A stretch of DNA of 64,000 nt from Bacillota bacterium (GCA_023395555.1 JAEWYQ010000070.1:62001-126000); one strand, 5' to 3'. Positions 25,310 to 34,656 are shown, counted from the first letter of the stretch. Made by a program: numbers and translations. Notes: generated by a model not told the origin, from the letters alone.

Positions 25310-26419
25310 TTATTCTAATGATTGCCCGGAGGCCGCAATCCGCCTGGGGCGCCGGTAGATTACCGCCGCAATTACCAGTCCCGCAAGAAAACCTCCGACA
25401 TGGGCAGCCTGATCAATCCGGGAGTTCATAAGCCCCCCGTACAGGCTGAACACGGCAAAAAGCACCATCTGCCTGGTGCTGATATCCTCCAGTCTTCCGC
25501 GGTTAATGGCTGCAATAAACAGCATCGCTCCCACAATCCCGAAGATAGCACCGGAGGCTCCGACGGAGAATACACTTCCCTCGCCGGAAAGGATTCCGTT
25601 CTCTTTCCACATATTATAACCTATGGATGCAGCCCCTGCAAGAATTCCCGCGGTAAAATAGAGGAAAAGATATCTGACCCGGCCAACCACCTTCTCCAGC
25701 TTGTCTCCGACGAAAAAGAGCACCAGCATATTATTAAAGAGATGGCTGGGATCCGAATGCAGAAACATGGAGGTGACAATCCGGTAATACTCCTTTTCAT
25801 AGATAACCTGATACCAGGACAAAGCTCCCCCGGCAAATACACGGTTTCTTCCTCCCAGAATGGAGGTATATTGGGAGATCACAAAGATCAGGACATTGAC
25901 AAGGATGATCCCTGAGTTGACCAGAGCAAAGTAGCGCCGGCCGAACCCCGGCCTGCCGGCTTCTCCCCCTCCGGGCATACCTTCTCCTGTCCCGGCTTCC
26001 TGCTGCCGGCTTGCGGCTTCCTCCGCCAGAAGCTCATCCAATTTTCTTTGCAGAGCGGAAAATTCATGGGATTGCGTCTCATAGAGAATCAGCCGGTCTG
26101 TCTCAAGATCAATGATCCAGTGATCATCCTCCCCGGACTCCAAGCACAAAGGCCTTACTCTCGATGGGAAAGCGGTAAGAATCAGACTTAGCAGTCTTAT
26201 ATCGGGACGGCCGGAGCTTCTGAAATTATTTTTAATCTGCTCCAGGATATGCTCATACTGTTCCTTTCCCAGCTCATTCCCGGTAACTGCCCGGATTACG
26301 GATATTACCGTAAGCTCCTTCTCCCCTGCATGATAATACAGATAAATCCCGGGAGCATTGGAATTCACTCTCCGATACCCCATATTCACTAAGGCCGTTT
26401 CCAATCGTTCCTCTATCAT
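25310..26419 (-). CDS. Rhomboid-family intramembrane serine protease
   Basis: A 369-residue protein. The N-terminal 170 residues are a soluble domain seen in clostridial rhomboids, followed by six or seven helices. The catalytic Ser is in SVGASGAIFGIVGAML and the catalytic His in AHVGGFLAG; HSDPSHLFNNMLVLFFVGDKLE is the conserved HxxxxHLxxN segment that stabilises the oxyanion hole. It should cleave membrane-anchored substrates in the bilayer. It lies between glpK and the flavodoxin-SCP2 gene, all on the minus strand with short gaps. Confidence 0.93.
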   Translation of the reverse strand: MIEERLETALVNMGYRRVNSNAPGIYLYYHAGEKELTVISVIRAVTGNELGKEQYEHILEQIKNNFRSSGRPDIRLLSLILTAFPSRVRPLCLESGEDDHWIIDLETDRLILYETQSHEFSALQRKLDELLAEEAASRQQEAGTGEGMPGGGEAGRPGFGRRYFALVNSGIILVNVLIFVISQYTSILGGRNRVFAGGALSWYQVIYEKEYYRIVTSMFLHSDPSHLFNNMLVLFFVGDKLEKVVGRVRYLFLYFTAGILAGAASIGYNMWKENGILSGEGSVFSVGASGAIFGIVGAMLFIAAINRGRLEDISTRQMVLFAVFSLYGGLMNSRIDQAAHVGGFLAGLVIAAVIYRRPRRIAASGQSLE

Positions 26420-26477
26420 GAATTTCCTCCTTCCTGCCTTTTTTATCCTTGTCTATTGCGAAGGAACACCGCTCCTC

Positions 26478-27974
26478 TTAAATTCCGTCTTCCCAGGCAA
26501 AAGAACGGGTTACCGCCTTCTTCCATCCGGCGGTGAGTGCTTCCCTTCTCTCCTGGGCCATTTCCGGATAAAAGGTCTCCGCCAGAGTCCAATTTGCCTT
26601 GATCTCCTCCTGATCCTTCCAGAAGCCGACTGCAAGACCCGCCAGATAAGCGGCTCCCAGTGCCGTCGTCTCGATGCACTCCGGCTTATAAACCACCGTA
26701 CCCAGAAGGTCCGCCTGGAACTGCATCAGAAAACGGTTCGCGCAGGCTCCCCCGTCCACCTTCAGGGAACACAGCCTTACGTTAGAATCCCCTTCCATGG
26801 CCCGCAGGACATCCTGGGTCTGATAGGCGATAGCCTCCAGGGTGGCACGGATAATATGATCCTTGCCGCACCCCCGGGTAATGCCTACAATAGCTCCCCT
26901 GGCATACTGATCCCAATAGGGCGCTCCCAGTCCGGTAAAGGAGGGAACCACATACACTCCGTTGGTATCCGGCACCTGCAGGGCATATTTTTCACTCTCC
27001 GCAGCGGTGCGAATCAGCTGAAGTTCGTCCCGCAGCCATTGTATCGCCGCTCCTGCCACAAAGACGCTGCCTTCCAGGGCATAGTTCACCTCGGCATCCA
27101 CAGAGGCTGCAATGGTGGTAATCAGTCCGTGCTTGGAAGCAATCGCTTCCTTTCCCGTATTCATCAGGAGAAAACAGCCGGTCCCGTAGGTGTTCTTCAC
27201 CTCTCCCTTCCCAAAGCAGCACTGGCCGAAGAGCGCGGCCTGCTGGTCTCCCGCGGCTCCCGCGATGGCAATGGCCTCCCCGAACAGGGAGCGGTCGGAA
27301 TATCCGTAGACGCAGCTGGAGGGCTTCACCTCCGGCAGCATCTGAATCGGAATGTCCAGCTCCTCCAGAATCTTCTGATCCCAGGTGAGCTTCTTAATAT
27401 CAAAAAGCATGGTCCGGGAGGCATTGGTATAGTCCGTCACATAAGTCTTTCCCTTGGTCAGGTTCCAGATAATCCAGGTGTCAACCGTCCCGAACAAAAG
27501 CGCTCCGGCCTCTGCCTGTTCCCGTGCCCCCTCCACATGATCCAAGATCCATTTAATCTTGGTGCCGGAAAAGTACGCGTCGGGAATCAAGCCTGTCTTC
27601 TCCTTAATGTATGGCTCAAGCCCTCTGGCCTTCAGCTCCTCCACCATATCCGAGGTTCTCCGGCACTGCCAGACAATGGCATTATGGATCGGCTGCCCCG
27701 TCTCCTTATTCCATACAATAGCGGTTTCCCTCTGGTTGGTAATGCCGATGGAGGCAATCTCCTCTGCGCCAATTCCCAGCTTTGCCATGGCTTCCGTTGC
27801 AACAGAAATCTGGGAGGACCAGATTTCCATCGGATCATGCTCCACCCAGCCGGGCTTCGGATAGATCTGCGTAAATTCCTTCTGCGCAACGCTTTTCATT
27901 TTCCCCTGCTTATCAAAAATAATACATCTTGAGCTTGTTGTCCCCTGATCCAGAGCCATTACATATTGCTTCAT
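26478..27974 (-). CDS. glpK: Glycerol kinase
   Basis: A 498-residue FGGY-family kinase that phosphorylates glycerol to glycerol-3-phosphate. It has [19 protein letters not shown] at the N-terminus, the glycerol-contact [29 protein letters not shown], and the FGGY signatures including [21 protein letters not shown]. Length and motifs match GlpK. No glpF, glpD or glpO is next to it. A small membrane protein gene lies 33 bp upstream and the rhomboid gene 58 bp downstream. Confidence 0.96.
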   Translation of the reverse strand: MKQYVMALDQGTTSSRCIIFDKQGKMKSVAQKEFTQIYPKPGWVEHDPMEIWSSQISVATEAMAKLGIGAEEIASIGITNQRETAIVWNKETGQPIHNAIVWQCRRTSDMVEELKARGLEPYIKEKTGLIPDAYFSGTKIKWILDHVEGAREQAEAGALLFGTVDTWIIWNLTKGKTYVTDYTNASRTMLFDIKKLTWDQKILEELDIPIQMLPEVKPSSCVYGYSDRSLFGEAIAIAGAAGDQQAALFGQCCFGKGEVKNTYGTGCFLLMNTGKEAIASKHGLITTIAASVDAEVNYALEGSVFVAGAAIQWLRDELQLIRTAAESEKYALQVPDTNGVYVVPSFTGLGAPYWDQYARGAIVGITRGCGKDHIIRATLEAIAYQTQDVLRAMEGDSNVRLCSLKVDGGACANRFLMQFQADLLGTVVYKPECIETTALGAAYLAGLAVGFWKDQEEIKANWTLAETFYPEMAQERREALTAGWKKAVTRSFAWEDGI

Positions 27975-28007
27975 TCCATTAACCTCCGCCCTATACGATT
28001 AATCCTT

Positions 28008-28256
28008 TTACGCCAGTATTACCGATATTGCAGCAACCGCAAGAACAATTTCCAGGGGCAGCAAAACCCAGTAGACAACCTGCTCCCTAATCCTGCCCGT
28101 CCTTTTCGCCCAAAGTCCCAAAGCGGTATTGGCAATCAAAGCGGAGGCAAACAGAAAAAGCAGTACCCCCTTGACTATGCCGTTGCCTATAACGCCTGCG
28201 GCCACCAGAATGATTACTAACAGGGCCGCCTGAACAATATCATATCGTTTCTTCAT
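28008..28256 (-). CDS. Small three-helix membrane protein
   Basis: An 82-residue protein, almost entirely hydrophobic: three predicted helices (VQAALLVIILVAAGVIGNGI, KGVLLFLFASALIANTALGL, VVYWVLLPLEIVLAVAAISVIL) joined by a short basic loop (WAKRTGRIREQ). It has a proper start with AGGAGATG upstream and lies 33 bp before glpK. I do not recognise a family; conserved unknown proteins of this size are common in Lachnospiraceae. Confidence 0.65.
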   Translation of the reverse strand: MKKRYDIVQAALLVIILVAAGVIGNGIVKGVLLFLFASALIANTALGLWAKRTGRIREQVVYWVLLPLEIVLAVAAISVILA

Positions 28257-28396
28257 GCAAACATCTCCTATCCTGCCGGAATATACTTTTTTCTGAACAT
28301 AAAATCATGCATAAAAACAAGCGGCTTGCTGCTTGCCGTTTTTACTTATTGTACCCTTTTGTTCCAGCATTTACAAGACTTTTGTATACGATGAAA

Positions 28397-28431
28397 GAAG
28401 ATCGCGAATAGGGGAGCCATTCACGATCTTC
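28397..28431 (-). terminator. Terminator of the GH88/105-like gene
   Basis: GAAGATCGCGAAT (28397-28409) pairs with ATTCACGATCTTC (28419-28431) with a single mismatch. On the minus strand it is followed by TTTC and lies 29 bases past the GH88/105-like stop. Confidence 0.75.
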
Positions 28432-28459
28432 CTTTGCCTTGCAGCTTTCTGTAGTCCTG

Positions 28460-29581
28460 TTATTTCGCAGCAGCCTCTTCCCAACAGCCGTCTTCCTTCA
28501 GCTCCAGCAGGAAGAGGATTGCCAGCGCCTGTCCATAGGGCATGGGCTTTATCTCGATTTCTTTGTAGAATTGCTTTGACACTCTCCCCATCGCCGTTCC
28601 ATAGGACACCTGGTTCACAATGCCGTCCTCTGTGATATTGTTTATAATTGCCTCCAGGGACCGGTAGGAACACTCCTTATAGGAATTCTCAATATAGCCC
28701 AGATGCGCCGCTCTGAGGATGCCATAGGAGAAGCCGCAGGTTGCGCTGGCCTCAAGATAAGAATCCGGATCATCGATGAGCGTATGCCACATTCCCGATG
28801 CGTCTTGATGCTTTTTAAGAGAAGCCACCTGTAATTGCAGAAGCTCCGTCAGATATCTGCGCAGGCTCTCCTCACAGGGAATCATATTAAGAAATTCGGG
28901 TATGGCAATGGTTACCCAGCAGTTCCCCCGTCCCCACAGGGCCTCTGAAAAATTATGATTTCCGTTGAAGGTCCATCCATGGAACCACAGTCCGGTCTTC
29001 CGGTCCGCCAGATATTTGGCATGAAGCAAAAACTGGTATTTCGCCTCCTCTATGTACTCCTGCTTCTTAACCATCCGTCCGTAATTCGCCAGGAAAAGCA
29101 CTGTCATCACCAGGGTGTCATCCCAGAGCTCCTGCTCATTCACCGTATCCGAGGTAATATGCTGAAAGCCTCCCTCCTTCGTCCTTGGAAGCTCTTCAAA
29201 TACCCACTGTGCCCATTCTTTACAGAGGGAAAGATAGGCAGAGCTGTTGGTATATTCAGCCAGATAGGATAATGCCAGCATGGGGGCACAGGTATTGATA
29301 TTCTTGGAGGGAAGGCCAGTCTCAATACGGTCATTGTAGTATTTCGTCAATAAATCCAGGTACTGCTGCTCCCTTGTCCTCTCCAGCAGCTTCCATAAGC
29401 CGAACAGCCCGACTCCCTGGGTCCACTCCCAATACTGGTATCTGCTTATATCATCTCCTGCCAGATTATTGGCCTTCATATTTGACAGGAAGGTGCCGTC
29501 CTTCTCGTACAGTACTTTTTGAAAACTCATGATCAGCCTTGCCAGCTTATCATTTATTATATCTTCCCTTTCCATTGGCAT
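28460..29581 (-). CDS. GH88/GH105-like unsaturated glucuronyl/rhamnogalacturonyl hydrolase
   Basis: A 373-residue protein with the (alpha/alpha)6 toroid of GH88/GH105 enzymes, which remove the unsaturated uronic acid left by polysaccharide lyases. Recognisable segments are YWEWTQGVGLFGLWKLLERT (near 50-69), DDTLVMTVLFLANYGRM with the catalytic-type Asp, and ALWGRGNCWVTIAIPEFL with the WGRGNGW-like motif (here GNCW, a Gly-to-Cys change). It lacks a signal peptide, so it acts on imported oligosaccharides. Divergent from the AraC regulator at 29734. Substrate (pectin, ulvan or glycosaminoglycan fragments) is open. Confidence 0.88.
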   Translation of the reverse strand: MPMEREDIINDKLARLIMSFQKVLYEKDGTFLSNMKANNLAGDDISRYQYWEWTQGVGLFGLWKLLERTREQQYLDLLTKYYNDRIETGLPSKNINTCAPMLALSYLAEYTNSSAYLSLCKEWAQWVFEELPRTKEGGFQHITSDTVNEQELWDDTLVMTVLFLANYGRMVKKQEYIEEAKYQFLLHAKYLADRKTGLWFHGWTFNGNHNFSEALWGRGNCWVTIAIPEFLNMIPCEESLRRYLTELLQLQVASLKKHQDASGMWHTLIDDPDSYLEASATCGFSYGILRAAHLGYIENSYKECSYRSLEAIINNITEDGIVNQVSYGTAMGRVSKQFYKEIEIKPMPYGQALAILFLLELKEDGCWEEAAAK

Positions 29582-29681
29582 GAAATCTATTTCCTTTCAG
29601 CATTTTCTTAATTTTATATGAACAATGTATGCCTTTTTGAGAACAAAATCTACTCTTTTTTTGCCTTTAAGCGGATTTGTA

Positions 29682-29710
29682 TTGCATTATTTGCTTTTTT
29701 CACCTATAAT
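29682..29710 (+). promoter_or_regulatory. Vegetative promoter of the AraC gene at 29734
   Basis: TTGCAT (29682-29687), a 17-bp spacer and TATAAT (29705-29710) form a near-consensus sigma-A promoter; the ribosome site AAGGAGG follows at about 29719-29725. The transcript would have a leader under 25 nt. Confidence 0.75.
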
Positions 29711-29733
29711 AATTTATTAAAGGAGGGCTTGCC

Positions 29734-30756
29734 ATGCTGCTGGAGAATACGGTTCTTTATGAAAAACATCATCTGGTGGAGATCAATTCTCCTGAGGATA
29801 AGTTCTTTTATTTCTTTGACTATGACGAACGCTCCTATACCATTAATATGGAGTTTCAGCATTTTCACCGGTTTTATGAATTCTGTATTTTTTTGGATCA
29901 ATCTGCCAACCATCTGATTGAGGGTGATATCTACGACCTGCAATTTGGAGATATTGTTGCCATCAAGCCCTCGGTATTGCATAAAACCCAATACCCCCAC
30001 GGCGCCCCGAAGAAACGGCTGATCATTAATTTCCTCTTTCCGGTGGATACGGATTATCTGAGCGGGGATCTCAAGAATCTGCTCACTATTTTTGACGGTT
30101 CCGTTCCCATCTACCGGTTTACAGGGATGTATCGGGACCAGATCTTTCAGATTCTGAATGAAATCTTCCGCTTAACCAAGCAACGGCAGGCAACGGAACA
30201 CGCATCCTATACCGACCAGCGGCCGGCAGCGGAGCGTCCGGCTCTGTCCCATGCCGAGTCCCAGCCGGCTGCAAGCTACCCGAAATCAAATCACAGCAGT
30301 ATCCATACCCTGTTAATTCATATGAAGTTCCTGGAATTCTTAACAAAGCTTTATTTATTCCGGGATCAGAATACCTATGTGGTCCATTCCTCGGTGGATA
30401 ATCTGACCCATAAGGTTTATTCCATTACCTCCTACATCCATGAGCATTACATGGATGATCTGACACTGGAATTTTTGGCGAAGAAATTCTATATCAGCCG
30501 ATACTATCTGTCCCATCAGTTTAAGAACATCACCGGCTTTACCCTGAATAATTATATTCAGATGACAAAGATTCGAAACACCCAGCAGCTTCTCCTTACA
30601 ACGGACCGGAATATCACCGCCATAGCGGAGGAGTGCGGTTTCTCCAGCTTTTCTCAATTTAACCGCACCTTTAACAAATATTGCGGCATGTCACCTTCCA
30701 AATACCGCGCCAACAAGGGCTCCATGGCTTCCTTCTCCTTTGTAAATACGGAATAG
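29734..30756 (+). CDS. AraC-family transcriptional regulator
   Basis: A 340-residue regulator. The N-terminal cupin region (FQHFHRFYEFCIFLDQSANHLIEG, DLQFGDIVAIKPSVLHKT) should sense a sugar. A variable Ala/Ser/Glu-rich insert lies near 150-190 (ATEHASYTDQRPAAERPALSH). The C-terminal 100 residues hold the two HTH units (LTLEFLAKKFYISRYYLSHQF and ITAIAEECGFSSFSQFNRTFNKYCGMSPSKYR). It faces the GH88/105-like gene and ends two bases before the convergent stop at 30759, so it likely regulates this carbohydrate locus. Confidence 0.92.
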   Translation: MLLENTVLYEKHHLVEINSPEDKFFYFFDYDERSYTINMEFQHFHRFYEFCIFLDQSANHLIEGDIYDLQFGDIVAIKPSVLHKTQYPHGAPKKRLIINFLFPVDTDYLSGDLKNLLTIFDGSVPIYRFTGMYRDQIFQILNEIFRLTKQRQATEHASYTDQRPAAERPALSHAESQPAASYPKSNHSSIHTLLIHMKFLEFLTKLYLFRDQNTYVVHSSVDNLTHKVYSITSYIHEHYMDDLTLEFLAKKFYISRYYLSHQFKNITGFTLNNYIQMTKIRNTQQLLLTTDRNITAIAEECGFSSFSQFNRTFNKYCGMSPSKYRANKGSMASFSFVNTE

Positions 30757-30758
30757 CG

Positions 30759-32447
30759 CTAGCTCTCTGCCCGGAGGGTGATGGTTCTGTTACAGGGCGT
30801 GTAGTCATTCAGATAAATCGTATATCCCGAGGCATTCTTTTCCTCTCCGGAATAATGCCCCTGGAATTCGTGTGTGCCAAAGCCCGGTCCAATCTGTATC
30901 CGATTCCCGTTATGGGTCAGCGTAAGACACCCATCCCGCAGAATCATGCTCTGGCCCTTTTCTCCCTGCAGATAAAAATGTTCATTTTCCAGAATACTGC
31001 CGGAGGGCACACAGATACAGAGCCGGAGGGGCAGCTGGTCCAGTCCGTCCGTCTTCAAATTCAATTGCAGTCCGTCCTCCAGTTCCGTTACCTTCATCCG
31101 GATCCCCAACTCACCATTATTCAATATCTCCCGCTGAGCATGATCCATCTTCCACCAGTCACTGGTACCTTCATAGTCCTTAAAGGGAAGGTAATACCAG
31201 CTCTTATCATTGGCCGTCAGGATATATTCTCCCTCTTCTCCCGCCTCCAGGGTCTTTGGTATAAAATTGCGCACTGCGCAAAAGCTTTCTCCGATCTTAA
31301 GATAGATCATGGTATCTCCTGCCTTAAAAAACAAAAACGCACTGCTGTCCTTTAACAGGGTGTACCCAAACTTCGGCGTCTTCACACGGAGCACGCCGGG
31401 ATTGGGATAGAAGCAACGGTAGCTGTCCATAAAGCCATAGCCGGAGAAACGGTAATTCCGCATCCTATTATGGAGCATAATAATATGCAGGCAATCCGGA
31501 GCATCGTCCCCCCGTTCCACGCAGTCCTTAATGATCTTATGGGCCGCCGCGTCAAATTCCGGGTTGAACTTCAGGCTGGTCAGATACAGATATTGATAAA
31601 AATAACGATCCATGTACTCTGTTCTTCCCTGATCCTGCCGGGTGGAGTTCTGGGTGAATATGGTGTCGTCCGGGTCCACATAGGTGAGCATCATATGGAG
31701 ATTGCGCTCCACATAGCCCAGATATTTCTCATCCCGGCTCTCCTCATACATTGCAATCATGGCATTGTTCACGACTGCATTATAGCCTCCGGTAGAGCGT
31801 TCCGCATACTGGCCGTCCTCATCCCCGTCGATTCCTTCCGCCAGATACTCCCCTGCTCTTGCCCGATAACGCTGTGCCGCTGCTTTTTTATCCGGATCCA
31901 GTTCCGCCGCCGCATTGGGAGCCTGTAAGCCGGAGGCTTCTTCCAGAAGGCCCGCCCCCTGCATCAGGGCCGCGCAAATCGCCCAGCGGTGGTTCGGTGT
32001 ATGAAACCCGCCGTTACAAATACCCTCGGCAGCCCGGCACAGAAGAGCATAATATTTGCTCTTTAATTCCCCTGTGTTCTCTGTATCGTATTTTTGCAGG
32101 AGGCGGTATGCGGCTATCAGTCTTTTGAAGCAGAAGGAGGTGTCCGGCGCTGATTTGAAGTTGCAGGCGGGAAAATCGAAGGTTCCGTCCTCCCGCTGCA
32201 GCCTGGCGACAAAGTCAAGCCCTCGGCTGATGGCCTCATAAAGCTCCGGACTCTGATAATACCGGCTGTTCCGGTTCAGATACACGGCCACCGCCGTGGT
32301 CAGCACGTATACTGTCGGCTTTACATCCACAACGGGCATCTTCATTCCTCCGCAGTCCCTCCTGCCAGTATCTCTGACCTGGTTCTTCCTAAAGGCATCC
32401 ACCCTCTTTTCGGCGGCTTGAATCAGCTTTCCCATATATCTGTCCAT
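30759..32447 (-). CDS. Unrecognised toroid plus beta-sandwich protein (polysaccharide-lyase-like layout)
   Basis: A 562-residue cytosolic protein. The first 330 residues are helical with repeats like YYQSPELYEAISRGLDFVARLQREDGTFDFPACNFKSAPDTSFCFKRLIAAY and RAAEGICNGGFHTPNHRWAICAALM, which suggest an (alpha/alpha) toroid; the asparagine-histidine-arginine (NHRW) recalls lyase active sites. The remaining part is beta-rich (YLKIGESFCAVRNFI, LQLNLKTDGLDQLPLRLCICVPSG). This layout is shared by heparinase II/III-like and related lyases, but I do not recognise a family. It sits between the AraC gene and the PHP metallohydrolase gene (14-bp gap), pointing to sugar catabolism. Confidence 0.7.
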   Translation of the reverse strand: MDRYMGKLIQAAEKRVDAFRKNQVRDTGRRDCGGMKMPVVDVKPTVYVLTTAVAVYLNRNSRYYQSPELYEAISRGLDFVARLQREDGTFDFPACNFKSAPDTSFCFKRLIAAYRLLQKYDTENTGELKSKYYALLCRAAEGICNGGFHTPNHRWAICAALMQGAGLLEEASGLQAPNAAAELDPDKKAAAQRYRARAGEYLAEGIDGDEDGQYAERSTGGYNAVVNNAMIAMYEESRDEKYLGYVERNLHMMLTYVDPDDTIFTQNSTRQDQGRTEYMDRYFYQYLYLTSLKFNPEFDAAAHKIIKDCVERGDDAPDCLHIIMLHNRMRNYRFSGYGFMDSYRCFYPNPGVLRVKTPKFGYTLLKDSSAFLFFKAGDTMIYLKIGESFCAVRNFIPKTLEAGEEGEYILTANDKSWYYLPFKDYEGTSDWWKMDHAQREILNNGELGIRMKVTELEDGLQLNLKTDGLDQLPLRLCICVPSGSILENEHFYLQGEKGQSMILRDGCLTLTHNGNRIQIGPGFGTHEFQGHYSGEEKNASGYTIYLNDYTPCNRTITLRAES

Positions 32448-32461
32448 TCTGCTTTCCCTCC

Positions 32462-34123
32462 TTATGCTTCTGGGCTGTTTCTTTTCATAAAGATCGGATT
32501 TGTAACCGCCATATTCGTACAGTCATCCGAGGCTACAAAAAAGATCCAATCCGTTTTTTTGATATCAATCTCCGATAGTACCCGGCTGTAAACATAGCTG
32601 CCCTGCACCGCATCCTGGGCTTCCAGAGGAATTCTCATCACCCGGTTCCCGTTCCTGTGCAGCATTACCTGTTTTAAAGGACGGTTTGACACCAGCTTCA
32701 GCCGTATGCTGATCCGGTCCTCCTCCGCGCTGACCGTTTCTCCCGGATGCTTTCCGTCGATCTCAGGAATAAGCACCGGGCCGTTGGTCAGGAAGCTGTG
32801 ACCCTTTTTAAGCGCGGTCAGCAGCTTCTCCTGGGTAACCTCTCCCGGAACATACGCGTAGGTTCTTACTCCTGCGCTGGTGAGATTGTGATTGGCCCAT
32901 TTCTTCAGAATGGGCAGCATCTCCTGCAATAACCGGCACAGATAGGAAATCTCCTCTTCCATCTCTTCCGGAAGGGACAGACTGCCCTTGCATAGCTGCT
33001 CCATCAGCCAATCCATCCGGTCAAAATAGATATGATAGTCATTGGCATAAATATTATGGGTATCGCTTCCCGCCGTGGCCGGAATGTATCTTCCCTGCTC
33101 CAGCAGCTCCTTCCACAGGCGGAATGCCTTCTCATTGGTGGAGCCCTTGATCATGGGATTGGAGCCATTCCAGATCTCCATCGTCTCAAAGATCCCTATT
33201 ATATCATTATAACGGAGGTTCCAGGAGATCGCCCTGCTCAAATCACAGGGATGGTTTATCTGCGGCAGCCCGCCCAGGTTCTTAATCTCTCCGGTAATCC
33301 GTATAAATTCATTTCTCAGGTAGTCATCGCTACGGTCCGCCTGCTCCGGAATGCGGTATATGATATCCTGCTCTATGCCCAGGGCCATTACATGACCATT
33401 GGAGGTGGATATTTCCTTGGACAGAATCGGAGTGAAGCCCTCCCTCTTACATGCCTTCCATTCTTCATGATTCAGGACATTATGATGGTCGCTCAGCGCT
33501 CCAAAGGAGGCTCCCATTGCCGCCATAGAGCAGCTGACCAGCTGCGGGGTCTCAACCACCGGATCGGTTCCGCCGTATGCCGGGCTGCTATAGATGCTGT
33601 GATGATGAAGATCGCCTGCATACCAGCCTTCCTTTCTCAGGTTCCATATCAGCTTCAGCTCTTCCTCAAGACGGGAAGTCCCGCCGGGAGTCACCTTCAG
33701 GCTGACTGCGGATATTTCGTATTCCGATCCCCTGGAGATTTCAACAAAATAATTACCGGCGGGAAGCTCTGTCTCCAGCTTCCCCTGCCAATCCGTTATT
33801 TCCCGGAAGAAAGTAACCTTGTCCTCCTTATCCCGAGCTTCCCCTGCCAGTCTTCCTGCTTCCTCAGGGAAGAACTTTACCTGTGCCGGCACCCCCCTGC
33901 CGGTCTCATCCCTCACCGTCACCTGAACCAGGCCCGTGAGCTCCGCTCTCTGCCTGGGCACATAATAAAGCTTCTGATGGTAACACAGAGCCTCAAGCCA
34001 TTGAAGAATATTCTGGAATTTGTCCAGATTCCAGCTCTGGCCCGCGGGATTTCCATCCAGATCCGGGTCGATCCCTTTTAGAATATCATATCCTGTTGAT
34101 AAAAACTTCCTGTATTTAGACAT
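32462..34123 (-). CDS. CehA/McbA-type PHP-domain metallohydrolase
   Basis: A 553-residue protein. Residues 60-165 form a small beta domain of CarboxypepD-like type (LVQVTVRDETGRGVPAQVKFF). The PHP/amidohydrolase-like domain follows, with GDLHHHSIYSSPAYGG (about 193) giving HxH metal ligands, FGALSDHHNVLNHEEW, GGLPQINHPCDLSR, and the final ATAGSDTHN. These motifs match CehA/McbA-like metallohydrolases. No signal peptide is visible. It forms a minus-strand unit with the unknown protein downstream (14-bp gap). An 88-nt imperfect palindrome lies in its leader. The real substrate is unknown; pairing with a lyase-like partner suggests a sugar phosphate or ester. Confidence 0.88.
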   Translation of the reverse strand: MSKYRKFLSTGYDILKGIDPDLDGNPAGQSWNLDKFQNILQWLEALCYHQKLYYVPRQRAELTGLVQVTVRDETGRGVPAQVKFFPEEAGRLAGEARDKEDKVTFFREITDWQGKLETELPAGNYFVEISRGSEYEISAVSLKVTPGGTSRLEEELKLIWNLRKEGWYAGDLHHHSIYSSPAYGGTDPVVETPQLVSCSMAAMGASFGALSDHHNVLNHEEWKACKREGFTPILSKEISTSNGHVMALGIEQDIIYRIPEQADRSDDYLRNEFIRITGEIKNLGGLPQINHPCDLSRAISWNLRYNDIIGIFETMEIWNGSNPMIKGSTNEKAFRLWKELLEQGRYIPATAGSDTHNIYANDYHIYFDRMDWLMEQLCKGSLSLPEEMEEEISYLCRLLQEMLPILKKWANHNLTSAGVRTYAYVPGEVTQEKLLTALKKGHSFLTNGPVLIPEIDGKHPGETVSAEEDRISIRLKLVSNRPLKQVMLHRNGNRVMRIPLEAQDAVQGSYVYSRVLSEIDIKKTDWIFFVASDDCTNMAVTNPIFMKRNSPEA

Positions 34124-34164
34124 ACCAATCCCTCCGTTCTGACCGAAGCTTCCTTTTTTCTGTA

Positions 34165-34252
34165 AGGAGGGTGCTGCAAATTTGTACCGGAAGAAAGCCT
34201 GGAGCTCTATGGAGCTCCCCCTTCTTCAAGCATAATTTTGCAACACCCCCTT
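34165..34252. repeat. 88-nt imperfect palindrome (MITE-like or strong leader hairpin)
   Basis: The outer arms AAGGAGGGTGCTGCAAATTT (from 34165) and AATTTTGCAACACCCCCTT (to 34252) are near-complementary, followed inwards by GAAGAAAG/CTTCTTC and centred on GGAGCTC-TATG-GAGCTCC. There is no U-run after it in either direction. No target-site duplication was found at its ends. Confidence 0.7.
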
Positions 34253-34426
34253 CGCAAGTCATACTCTCCATCCCGTCCTTCCTACGATATAACAATTCTA
34301 CCAAGCCGCGCTTGGAAAAACTATGCTTTAATTGCGTTTTTTTAAAATATATATTGTATTATTTGTGTTTTTATTGTTCGTCCTTTTTATTATGTTTTAT
34401 AGCATATTTACTAAATGTGCACACAT

Positions 34427-34463
34427 AAAATGGCCTCAGGCTTTATCTGCCTGAGACCATTTT
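34427..34463. terminator. Orphan bidirectional terminator hairpin
   Basis: AAAATGGCCTCAGGC (34427-34441) pairs with GCCTGAGACCATTTT (34449-34463) with one mismatch; T-runs occur on both strands. It lies between two divergent genes, where no gene needs it, so it may mark a lost gene or protect against readthrough. Confidence 0.75.
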
Positions 34464-34656
34464 ACCTTAAATATTTTAATAGGGAATAATGTAGAACATC
34501 GTTTCGTTGATGATTTAATAAAATTATATACCAAAAAATCCTATTTGTCAATATTTAATTCTTTCAGTCAGTTATCCGTATGGATTAACTTGTATAAAAT
34601 AGATATATTGCAGGAACTTGAAACACAACTATATGAATTAAGAGGATTGATTGGTC

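Larger units (their letters stand above)
34124..34656. other. Divergent intergenic region with two hairpins and a small operator-like palindrome
   Basis: A 533-bp gap between the PHP gene (minus) and the Xre gene (plus). It contains an 88-nt imperfect palindrome at 34165-34252, a terminator-like hairpin at 34427-34463, an A/T-rich core (34320-34420), and the partly palindromic TTATCC-GTAT-GGATTAA (34572-34588) just before TAAAAT (34595-34600), which may be an autoregulatory site of the Xre protein. A weak 62-codon frame over the palindrome (34116-34304, minus) is not believed. Confidence 0.6.

Noticed and set aside
34116-34304. 62-codon minus-strand frame across the palindrome
   Set aside because: Its coding looks like a by-product of the 88-nt inverted repeat, and it overlaps the PHP gene start region.
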